Assembly (NCBI RefSeq): GCF_000006405.1
Contig: NW_003206658.1
Coordinates: 1 to 48,565, forward strand
Direction of reading: 5' to 3'
Source: Perkinsus marinus ATCC 50983
Lineage: Eukaryota; Perkinsozoa; Perkinsida; Perkinsidae
Length of the DNA stretch: 48,565 nt
In this document: in pieces, positions 21,364 to 29,863 of the stretch
Layout of the letters: each line of letters begins with the position of its first letter
Numbering within the stretch: the first letter of the stretch is position 1
The notes under the pieces: generated by a model
The model's database searches: none
What the model saw: the letters and a program-made list of their open reading frames with translations, nothing else
What the model was told of the DNA's origin: nothing
Made by a program: the position numbers and the translations under genes

Positions 21364-21453
21364 GCCTATGATGATAACTCCATATTGACATTCACAGTAT
21401 TGAGCGAATAAATTCGCCATGAAATCGCTTTTTCCAGCACTGGGCTCTGAGGC
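21364..21453 (+). ncRNA. C/D box snoRNA 2 (LSU guide, snR76-like)
   Basis: C box ATGATGA at 21368-21374, D box CTGA at 21447-21450, with a GCC/GGC terminal stem. Upstream of D, AGCACTGGGC pairs over 10 nt with LSU GCCCAGTGCT; the fifth position is the third C of GCCC, equivalent to yeast 25S Cm2197 (guide snR76). The internal segment TTGACATTCA is complementary to TGAATGTCAA, which lies directly next to that site in LSU rRNA, so the second guide or an accessory pairing region targets the adjacent sequence. Confidence 0.8.
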
Positions 21454-21455
21454 GT

Positions 21456-21611
21456 TTCAAAACGATTACACAACGCACGGTGCGTGCAGAGTGGCTAGAA
21501 GTATTATCATCTAGCCACCATCGGTTTCAAACCGTCGTGCCATAGTTATTGCCATATGAAGACCCATGAGAGGTTCAATACTTTTTGTGGATAATAATTG
21601 GCTAAATTCTC
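21456..21611. other. Spacer with stem-loops inside the snoRNA cluster
   Basis: Contains three perfect small hairpins: ACGCAC/GTGCGT (21475-21487), GTGGCTAGA/TCTAGCCAC (about 21491-21518) and CGGTTT/AAACCG (about 21522-21534). No C/D boxes. An H/ACA RNA is conceivable but the hinge and ACA boxes were not found. Confidence 0.35.
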
Positions 21612-21616
21612 GAGGA

Positions 21617-21710
21617 GGCCGATGATGATTGTTCCAATAGTGTACTTTTATATCGCAAAAGCCTCCATTGGAGGATGAATGTTGATACGTGCGAACGGGC
21701 GGACTGAGGC
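21617..21710 (+). ncRNA. C/D box snoRNA 3 (SSU guide, U43/snR70-like)
   Basis: C box ATGATGA at 21622-21628 and D box CTGA at 21704-21707 with a GCC/GGC terminal stem. The sequence before the D box, GCGAACGGGCGGA, pairs with CCGCCCGT of the SSU decoding region over 8 contiguous nt, extendable by 3 after a one-base bulge. The fifth position is the C of CCG-C, equivalent to human 18S Cm1703 (SNORD43) and yeast Cm1639 (snR70). The guide is identical in snoRNA 5, of which this is a paralogue. Confidence 0.78.
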
Positions 21711-21719
21711 TATTGATTG

Positions 21720-21798
21720 TAACTATGATGATAATTTTTTATGCTCATTAAACTGCATTTTAATGATGATATTATAACAATCCTAACGGTCTGAGTTG
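21720..21798 (+). ncRNA. C/D box snoRNA 4 (target not assigned)
   Basis: C box ATGATGA at 21725-21731, an internal C'-like ATGATGA at about 21763-21769, and D box CTGA at 21791-21794, with an AAC/GTT terminal stem. The region before the D box is ACAATCCTAACGGT. I found only a bulged match to LSU CGTT-GGATTGTT, which is not convincing. Identity as a snoRNA rests on boxes, stem, size and position in the cluster. Confidence 0.65.
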
Positions 21799-21813
21799 AC
21801 GAAATATTGTCTA

Positions 21814-21915
21814 TGACACCCGATGATGATTGTTCCAATAGTGTACTTTTATATCACTGAAGTTCCTCCGGGGACTGAATGTTGATACGTGCGAACGGGC
21901 GGACTGATGGTGTCA
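21814..21915 (+). ncRNA. C/D box snoRNA 5 (SSU guide, U43/snR70-like)
   Basis: C box ATGATGA at 21823-21829 and D box CTGA at 21904-21907. A perfect 7-bp terminal stem is formed by TGACACC (21814-21820) and GGTGTCA (21909-21915). The body is a near duplicate of snoRNA 3, about 200 bp away: identical from GATGATGATTGTTCCAATAG through TATATC and from GAATGTTGATACGTGCG to the D box, differing only in the middle and outside the boxes. Same predicted SSU target. Confidence 0.85.
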
Positions 21916-22583
21916 ATGCCGATAGACTTCATCTACCATCTCAAGGGCATTGAGTGAAGTTCTTTGATATGTAAATCAGAAAAAAATGTGTATTATTTCC
22001 CGGTATTGATAAAAAGTTGTCGCTATAACAGCCCGACTCTAACCAAGCCGACGACGGCGTTGAACTTCAAAACCGACATATACACATACAATCCCGCCTC
22101 GGGACTCTCGAATGGCTACTCATATCAAAGTAGATGTTCATAGCAACGCTTACATTAGCTTGACAATATAATTTCAGGGAGATTCTCATCAACCTCGGGA
22201 AATAACACACATTTTTCACATTTACATGTTATGTCTAGGCTCCTTCATAACTGAATTCCGAGATAAAGTGTATTCACTTATTCTCGCCGGTGAAGTTAGT
22301 GTTTTGTCGCTCGAAAATGAACTCAACACATAATCGTCTTGCACGCCCTAGTGAAACCGTATCGAGATGAAATTATTCGCTACCAAATCGACCAAAATCA
22401 GCGGTATTGGGAAAGCACCAGCTGACATGGAAGATACTACGCATCTAGAGGCTAGTGAAATACATTTTACACACATACGATAATAACCAGCTCTACATAA
22501 GAAAGATAGAGAACGACATTCGCGTGCGGTTCTGCATTGGAAAAAATCACAAAGATACCAATTAAGGGTAAAAAAGTGTAAGA
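21916..22583. other. AT-rich intergenic region
   Basis: No gene recognised. Contains a partial hairpin (AATGCC...GGGCATT, 21914-21951). No further C/D pair of the same quality was found. Confidence 0.4.
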
Positions 22584-22960
22584 CTAGTTCCGCTGAAAGT
22601 CCAAAGCTCTACTAAATTTGTCCGCTGTGATAATCAGCAGATACTTCCTCATCGGTCCGACGATCCCAAGAAAAATATTGAGATCGTTTCCGCTGAGAAA
22701 GTCATCGGGGTCTCCCTCGGCAGAAAAACAGCAATAAGCGATTTTAATGGTTAATGAAGATGGGGATCTAACTTGCTCATGGGGGTGAAGGCAAATTTCT
22801 TGCCGTTTCCGACAGAAGCTGAACATAAAGCTGTAGAGCGAATCTCAAGTGGAGCAGAAAGGCGATTACTTCTAACGATGGCTGAGTCGCGATAACGCAG
22901 TCCAGTATGAGGCACCCGGCGTCGAAGCTGCCACCCCAGATAGCTGCTATTACAGCACAT
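22584..22960 (-). CDS. Unrecognised two-exon gene fragment
   Basis: The last exon reads GDPDDFLSGNDLNIFLGIVG, then PMRKYLLIITADKFSRALDF to a stop at 22584; composition is clearly protein-like. It joins in phase 0 across a 57-nt intron (GTTAGA...GCCGAG) to an exon ending CRKRQEICLHPHEQ. That exon has ATG 22826 but coding may begin further upstream. No domain is recognised. Possibly the tail of a longer gene extending above 22960. Confidence 0.35.
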
Positions 22961-23700
22961 CTGAACGACTGAACTGCGCTATTACAATCAACAGTGATGA
23001 TCCCTGTACGACCAAACTCTACCGTGTAAGAGGCTACGCAAGACTACGTGATACCTCCCAGTGAACGGTACCTTATAAGGCAGTCAAGGACTTCATAGTC
23101 TTGGTTCAGTGGCTGGTCCAGCTGTGAGTTACGAGAGATCGCCGTGTTCGCGTAAATTCTGAGATCAAATCACCACCCTTAGTGAGCCCAGCGAGGTGAG
23201 GGGAAGAGATTCTCACACGAATGCCTCATCAAATCTGCCGATGGCCTCATAGGCCTCGCCCAAAAGGACCCCTTCCGACTGGGGACAGTTCGCTGAGCAG
23301 AGAAATGCCGACACTAAGATTTGAACCAGGATCTCTCTCACTTGAGATTTCTTCCAGCAGTCGCATAGCACAAATCATTTTTTGGGTGAACTGCATCGCT
23401 CGAGCATCCCCCGCGATGCCAACGCCTCTTGACACTGTGGCATAACTCGGCGCCACCGATGGAGTTTCGCCTTGCTCTCGCGCAGTCTGATCGCGAATAA
23501 AAACTTGATCTTCGAAAGCTGCTCTGATTTTTCACAAGGACCATTACTAAGAATCCTGATGCCAGCTTTTCCACACAACTTCATCTACTGTTCAATACTA
23601 CTAACGGCAGGGTTTCTGGAAAAGTAAAGGAAGTAATTCTTATTCTTAAAATGGTCATCCTATTCGACCAAACCGTTTCATCACAACAGTATTAGCCGCC
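22961..23700. other. Intergenic with a tRNA-like remnant
   Basis: A degenerate tRNA-like stretch lies on the minus strand at about 23293-23358 (CCTGGTTCAAATCTTAG). Several 70-80 codon minus-strand frames overlap here but show no recognisable domain or splice support. Confidence 0.4.
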
Positions 23701-25300
23701 CTAAGTGGGATGTAGGATCATATCATCACGCTGATGATTCTGAATTCCTTCCAAAGAACCCACCTCAGGCTGGCCCATAGCAGTCTCTGGGGTCCAGTCA
23801 TAAGGCACTGTATAGAGCATCAACGATGTATCAAAAGGTGACGTTATACTAAAACAACGTCGCCTTACCGTTACCACAATTTCAGATCAACCTACAAACG
23901 TTCAGAGTCAAGCACACGACGGGCATCCACCAAAGCATGTTTCGGTGGAGGCAACATCGTCACCGTCTTCTCCGCCCATCTCACTTGGATGTTACAGAGA
24001 ACCTACGCGGTCCAAATAATAATAATAATCATCATCCAGGGTGCCGAAGTAAATACAGCCCTACCGCCATAACTTTAGGAGCGAATTGTATATGTATAGT
24101 ATATGATAGTAATATTCAATAGTATATGATTTATCTCTCAGTTCATTCGCTATAAAAAGTAATAGAGACAAGGTCATTTTCAAGTCGTCACCCTGTTTAT
24201 ACGACCAAGGGAGCAATGTCCTACTTTCTCAGTCATCATGGCCTTCTTCGCTGAAGTCTGGTTCTCAAACTGTACGTAGGCTACCTGACTCCCTGTATCG
24301 GGATGAGCCTCACAGATCGCCTGAATACGTCAATGATGGGGAGCACGTCATGAAAGAGCTCCTCACAAGAGACTCAATCTTCTGAGGATTGGGAAATAGC
24401 CGATCCAATAATTTCACATTCAACGGCCTGACCGAGTGACAGCAATAGGTCTCTGGTTCGAACCTCGGCAAGAGCATTATTACCCCTTTTCCAGCCTCCC
24501 CAAAATGGCAAGCTCATCAGCCGAATACCGCTGTGGCGGGTCTCCCACCTCCATCCCTCGTTCCTCTATGGCCCGCGGTGACACAAGAGTAACCCCCAGC
24601 ATACGCGGACCGGTTGGCACGGAACGATCAAGACCACGCTTAACTCGATCGTACAATCTGAGTAAAACGTCCCCACTTCGCTGACCCCAGTCCTGGATCT
24701 ACCTTCGGAAGGCATGATATCGCTCCTTGGGTACCAAGTGCTCATACCTCATCATCAACCCTAGCGCCTCCTCCTCTTCACCGAACTTTTCGAACAGCTC
24801 AACCACATCCATCACAGCACTCACAACCTGAAGCCGCTTTGGAAGTCGAGACCGTGCCCCGGTATCCCTACTCGTATGCCTTGCTCGATGCACTGCGTAT
24901 GCCAGTACAGTGCCTTTTTATAGTCCCGGGCATTCTCCGCCCGTTTGGCGAGCGCGTATGGTGACGAATGCTACGAGGAATCACCAGTAACCTCAAATAC
25001 ACCAACTGCCCGTCCCACTTTAGGTAGTGTGATGAAGCTACTGGGACGATATAACAACATCGTATCGTCCTCAGCATCTGCCTGCCCACTACTCTCGAGC
25101 TGAGTCACAGCCAGCGGAGCAGACGACGTGTCCTGCTGCACAAACAATGTGGCGTCTTCACCAAGACGCGACGACATGCACATCGAAACACTTTCAGAAG
25201 CGGTTGAATTCAGATTCATATCATCAGTCCGGCAGACTCCGATGGGAACAGAGTCGATAAAGCCCGGCGCGTCACCCAACATCGTCAAAGCTAAGAACAA
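23701..25300 (-). CDS. MIT-like helical and RRM domain protein
   Basis: Exons were joined by phase from ATG 25300 over six short introns (about 44-55 nt, one about 230 nt) to a TAG at 23701-23703, about 390 residues. After an unstructured, Ser/Thr/Asp-rich N-terminus of about 95 residues comes a helical repeat YALAKRAENARDYKKALYWH, like MIT or TPR helices. A middle region includes RLYDRVKRGLDRSVPTGPRM. Then an RRM-like fold: PLNVKLLDRLF, an ICEAH strand, and GSQVAYVQFENQTSAKKAMM, which fits RNP1 and helix 2 of PTB/hnRNP-L type RRMs, then VLCNIQVRWAEKTV as last strand. The intron before the RRM holds a tRNA-like B-box (24445-24475). Role unknown; RNA binding is inferred. Confidence 0.5.
24440..24475 (-). 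repeat. tRNA-like B-box in MIT/RRM gene intron
   Basis: GGTTCGAACC with flanking CTCTG/CCTCGG lies entirely inside a 55-nt intron; no full tRNA can be drawn. Confidence 0.35.
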
Positions 25301-25389
25301 ATGAGTTTTACTCGAACCTCATTAGAATATTACTAACGCGACACGCTGAAAATATTCGAAATATTTCCTCCACTACGAACCACCATCAT

Positions 25390-25549
25390 TCACGCCGACC
25401 CCAGTATAGCTGCCGCGACATTGTGAGGATCCTGATGAGCATCCGGACCATATGCGCCGATCATACCATTCCCAGCTGAACCGTTGCTATCCTCTGGAAC
25501 ACCTGACCAGGGCTCGCGATCATTGGTACTCGTGGCGCGAGGACTACTT

Positions 25550-25589
<40 letters not shown>

Positions 25590-27319
25590 CCTGCTCGTCG
25601 ACCCCACTCAGATGCACGAACTGTCCATCGAAATTTTCCTTGATGAGCTCAACTGTGTTGTCGGCCAAAGCAACAGCAAGCACCTGCACTGATATGATGG
25701 CAAAGTCCCTATCGACTTCAACGACATATCAAATGCATCCCAGCTGAGCTCCTACCGTTCCAGTGATGCTCCAGCTGAGCCTATAAGCAGCTGATTTCAT
25801 GTGGAACTCCTGTGCGACCTTCCAGCCTTGCCCTTCCATATCACACTGCCAAATCTGGAGGGCAAATCGTCACGCGCCACGAAATTCCATACGCCGAATA
25901 CCACAACACTGCCATCTTCCGAACATGACGCGATATGTTGGGTAGGAATGCCCGCATTCGGTCTCCAAGCGACATCGCGGACCTACGGCATCAAATTTTA
26001 TGCAACCATCGCGACCACAATTACAACGTCAGTGTGCCTGCCCGAGGGCAACTCAGTTTCCATACTCCACTCCCCCGTCGCCTCGTCCATACGCCAGATT
26101 CGCACCTGCTCATTCACGGATACACCACAGCTATACCACTCCTTTCCAAACTCATCCACCTGGTTGTCGTTCCCCCCAGAGACGATCCGTCTAGGGCCCG
26201 CTTGCTCCTCGTTCGAAGGCTGCTGCTGAACCTGCACAGCAATACAGTGTTAACGCCCAAAGAGTGATGACCCACCGCAGGTCCCGAGGCCAAAGTGGAC
26301 GGAGTAGTAGCAGGGCTCCAGGATAGCGCCAGCACACCTCCCAAATGGGCTCTTGGGATGGCTCTGAGGAATCCAGACCATCGATAGTGCCTCACTTAGG
26401 TCGCGGGTTCGAACCCCACAACTGGCATCATGATATTACTTGCGACTCCACGTGGACATCTGTTCGTGAGTGAGGACCGAGATACTGCCATCGCTCGAGC
26501 CAGCAGCCAGAACCAAGCCGTACTCCCACGGAGCGAAAGCGCACGTATTCACTGATGCCGTGTGAGACTTATCGCAGTACCTAAAGCATCGCAACGGCAC
26601 CCATGCACCACCAACATACCACTCCTTCCACAAATCCTAGCACACCGAACGCCCTGTTCTTACAGCTGCTCCCAAGTAGTCGTCTGCTGATGCTGATGAT
26701 ACCCTCCAGCTACTCTCTCCCTCCAAATGATTATCTACAGTCACAGTCCCTCAACGACACGGACGAGGCCGTCGATGCCGACTACCTGTCTGTCATACCC
26801 AACACTGGCGAGAACACTTCCGTATTTGGGATGAGCCCAGGACACCTGCCACACGGGTGAGCTGTGTCCACGGAGCTCGCCGAGCAGCGCCTGTTGCTCA
26901 GTACCTACAACGATAGGCATTTTTCGACGGAAAAAATATGTCGACTGGATCGAACCCACGCCCTCTCGAGAGAAAGCCCCGCCCCAAGTGCTCGTCCAAT
27001 ACACCAAATACTCACTGACATCCCAGACTCGAACAGTCGAGTCTCCCGAAGCCGTGGCCAAACGCTTGCCATAGTAGTCCAACTGAGCGTCATGTATCGA
27101 GCCCGTGTGGCCCGTGTCGAACGAACACGAGACCGGTCCAGTAGGTTGCTGCTGCTGCTGCTGTTGTGGGGGAATCATTGGGCCTCCCGACTGAGGCATT
27201 CCGAAGGTGTTCATGGGGGCGGCAGCCGCAGACGTCCTTTGCTGTGACATTGTCTGAGGCATCATTTTCCTAGTACAATTTGAAGAGTAAAAACTACTGT
27301 AATCGACATTGGTTGCCAC
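25390..27319 (-). CDS. SEC13: COPII coat / nucleoporin WD40 protein SEC13
   Basis: Starting at ATG 27319, exons reproduce SEC13 blade by blade: DTGHTGSIHDAQLDYYGKRL, ATASGDSTVRVWDV, ELRGHSSPVWQVSWAHPKYG, SVLASVGYDRQ, SVNTCAFAPWEYGLVLAAGS, SWSPATTPSTLASGPA, RRIVSGGNDNQ|VRIW, and VRDVAWRPNAGIPTQHIASC. SEC13 pairs with SEC31 in COPII vesicle coats and with Nup145/Nup96 in the nuclear pore. An N-terminal extension with a Gln run precedes the first blade, and the C-terminus has a Ser run encoded by a TAC/AGT microsatellite at about 25550-25590, ending at TGA 25390. Introns are mostly 44-55 nt; two longer ones contain tRNA-like sequences (about 26400-26440 and 26930-26965). Confidence 0.9.
25545..25590. 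repeat. (TAC)n microsatellite in SEC13 coding sequence
   Basis: About 13 TAC triplets on the plus strand; the minus-strand gene reads them as a Ser run near its C-terminus. Confidence 0.9.
26385..26440 (+). repeat. tRNA-like sequence in SEC13 intron
   Basis: GCGGGTTCGAACCCCAC gives a T-arm with 4 of 5 pairs; the rest is degenerate. It lies in the intron after the blade ending EQMSTWSRK. Confidence 0.4.
26930..26970 (-). repeat. tRNA-like sequence in SEC13 first intron
   Basis: GTGGGTTCGATCCAGTCGAC on the minus strand resembles a T-arm and 3' acceptor; the upstream half is not recognisable. Confidence 0.35.
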
Positions 27320-27725
27320 TCAACGCAAGAAGGGTTTTCGAATGAAGCTCGAACCTACCTAGGAGAGCAGCACTAGAAGCTCCACACACACAACCAAAAA
27401 CCTCCACCAGCATCAAAATGAAGGGGGAGGGGGATGAAGCGCGATATGATCAAGTATGCATATTTTGAATGGTACCCCGTATGATGAGGGCTTGGGAGTA
27501 GCAGCAGGATTCGATCGACGACGACGATGATGACGATGTTTTTACACGAGCTAAAACGTTAGCATGTCTGACAGAGTTGACGTAACTGCCGGGATTTGTT
27601 CATGAGACTCTTCCTGCGAGCCCATGCCGTAGGTCAGCAAGATGTGATCAGTCCTGAAAACGGTAGAAATAGAACACAACTACTTCCCCCAGAATCCACG
27701 GCCAATATCGATGCCATTGATGCCG
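27320..27725. other. Spacer between histidine phosphatase end and SEC13 start
   Basis: On the minus strand a coding-like stretch NGINGIDIGRGFWGK precedes a stop near 27680, which may be an alternative last exon of the phosphatase, but the phase does not close with the visible donor. Otherwise nothing recognised. Confidence 0.35.
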
Positions 27726-29151
27726 TTACCTGTTAGCCCACAATAGACATGCCGTCCGATATACCTTCCTCCCCACGTTCCGCTTGCGGAGGCCACTACC
27801 GCTGCTACTCCCCTTCAACATAACAGACTTGCTCTCCTCGCTCTCCGTCGAAGTCTCAGTATTGGACGCCTCCCCAGTGTTGCTTCTCGTTCGACCTACC
27901 TCCGGTGTCGCTGCTGCATCTGACGAGGGCCCATGATATTGCTCGCCAGAGTCCGCAGTTGAGGTGGAGGAGTAACCCCTAGGGGCAAAGCTAGCAGTGA
28001 CTTCGACAGCGGTCGTTGAGGTGTTGTACAGCCACTGGGGATGGTCCGCATTCAGGAGCATCCTCAGGACTAGGCATCCGAAGTCTTGCTGAAAAAAAGA
28101 GAGAACAAGTGAAGGACGAAACGACTATCTAGTCCTATTATTACATGTGTGACAACGAATAAGGTGTCGACGTCTCTAGAAGCAGCCATTTTATAAATCC
28201 ATTCAACAACCTTACGAGCCCGCTCTAGCATTTGTTTGAGTGTCTCCCGGCCTTGGGAGGGTTCATACCATCCATCCTGAGCAGCAGATGCATCTTCACA
28301 CAGGAAAAAACCTTCATACTGCGCAATTGAGTCTATAAAACGTACTATCCGAGAATCGAACCATATACCATCCGGATGAGAGGAAAACAGACTAACGACT
28401 AGACCACATGCATTACCTCCATTGAGTTGGAACACTGCCACTCACAACCGAATTCTTCCCGAATTTCACTAGCAGTCATCCCAGACAACCCAACGAAGGC
28501 AGCACCAGCCAGATCCTCTACACTGTACTCGCGACCCTCCCCATCAGCAGGGACCTCTGGGTTCGGGTTTGGCGCAAAACACCCGCCGAACTGAACAAAA
28601 GGAGCTGATGCCACCACTAGTACTAATCTCTCATTACCTCGTAGAATTGAGGCTGCACGAACGCCCCCTTAAAATCGACTCCGTCAACGCCCTCGGCCAA
28701 AGCCTTCAGCAGAGGCTGTGCCGTCTGAAGAACAAAAGGTGACCATTATGAAGACATTGAGGGAGTACTAGTAGTCGCTACTTCCAAGGCTCGTCTCATA
28801 GGACTCGACGCCAACATCACTCTATTGGCTACTCTGTCGCCCTCCCTATAGCAAGCAGCTTTAGCGGCCTCCACAGGGGAAGCGTTGATCGGCGGGGCGG
28901 GGGTCAACACTATATGGCGTATCGTCCTTGACAACGCCTCCGCCTGGAGCGAGCCTACTCATAAGAACACCGTTCCAAGGCTCTTGCCCTACAGCAGGAC
29001 TACTACCAAGATCAGAAATACCCGGATCGACGGAGCGAATCTGGTCGTAATGTTTTTCTGCTGGTTTAGCACGCCCTAGATGGTCAGCCAACACTTCCTC
29101 CCACAACTGGTTGTTGTAGCTCTGAGCATGCCGTATGAAGACAATGCGCAT
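27726..29151 (-). CDS. Histidine phosphatase (phosphoglycerate mutase superfamily)
   Basis: From ATG 29151 the first exon reads MRIVFIRHAQSYNNQLWEEV with the catalytic RH of the RHG motif (Gly replaced by Ala). Downstream are RVMLASSPMRRALEVA (the SSP-x-x-R-A-x-x-T/A block), TAQPLLKALAEGVDGV, a Glu-bearing middle exon, and LFVVTH|QDFGCLVLRMLLN holding the second catalytic His (Gly after it replaced by Gln). Introns are short except one of about 150 nt carrying a tRNA-like sequence (28345-28410). The C-terminus is Ser/Thr-rich and basic, ending at 27726 or slightly beyond. Substrate cannot be told; family members act on phosphosugars, phosphoproteins or inositol phosphates. Confidence 0.75.
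28345..28410 (-). repeat. tRNA-like sequence in phosphatase intron
   Basis: Minus strand has an A-box-like TGGTCTAGTCGTTAG and a B-box GGTTCGATTC at tRNA spacing, similar to a tRNA-Glu backbone, but stems do not pair, so it is a decayed tRNA or the head of a tRNA-derived short element. Confidence 0.5.
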
Positions 29152-29863
29152 AGGTGAGTTTTTGTTGTATTATAGGGTGCCGAAAACAGTAGCACGAGTG
29201 AAAGATGGACAGAATTGGGAAAAAAACAAAACTGTATAAATAGATGTCGTCGGGCGCAACCAACTCTCAGCACAGTACCATAATTAATCGAATTTATTCA
29301 AGATGCGAAAGTTTTAGCGTGCGCCCACAATTTTACGTTACGACGCAGTTTATATTAAGCCGGAACCTTACCCTTGCACCACTCAGTGAGGTACTTCAAG
29401 CCCTCCTATAGTACAGGTCACACATAGCGCTACCTAAATTCGGTTTGAAGATGTCGATGATTCAACGAGCGAAGCTCAGTGGTGTTCGGGGATGCTTCAC
29501 TCTTTGGTGATCCCCCCCACTACAACGCTCTAGTTTAGAAAAAGCTCATGCCTCATGCTCACGTGTGGGACGAGAGTCTTGAAATTCCTCGGTGAAGTCC
29601 ACACAAGATGCTCGGCCGAAGTCGTATCAACGTTCTGTGGACAAACAGGTGAATGAGGCTCCGAGTAGGCTCTAGGAAGGGGCCCTCAGGGTTCCCCATT
29701 ATTTGTTTCTAATGAACAGTTGCTCTTCTCAGATGTGTTCTCGCCTCGACGGCTGAGATGTGACGAAAAGATGGTATGAGTTATTGGGAATATTTTCATG
29801 CTCATGAGCATGTAGTGTTGGTCAATTGAATAGGTCGGTCGTGTTGTAGTATGTGAGCTCAGA
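29152..29863. other. Divergent intergenic region, phosphatase / SFI1-like
   Basis: Upstream region of both flanking genes. A GC-rich element at about 29310-29330 (AGCGTGCGCCCAC) recalls a similar stretch at 9810-9840. No gene recognised. Confidence 0.4.

Noticed and set aside
21720-21798. LSU target CGTTGGATTGTT for snoRNA 4
   Set aside because: Needs a bulged base in the middle and does not place a known methylated nucleotide at the fifth position.
23221-23584. Overlapping 69-78 codon ORFs on both strands
   Set aside because: No recognisable domain or splice support, and a tRNA-like remnant runs through them.
25484-25747. Plus-strand ORFs with poly-Leu or poly-Tyr over SEC13
   Set aside because: Antisense reading of the Ser-coding TAC microsatellite in SEC13.
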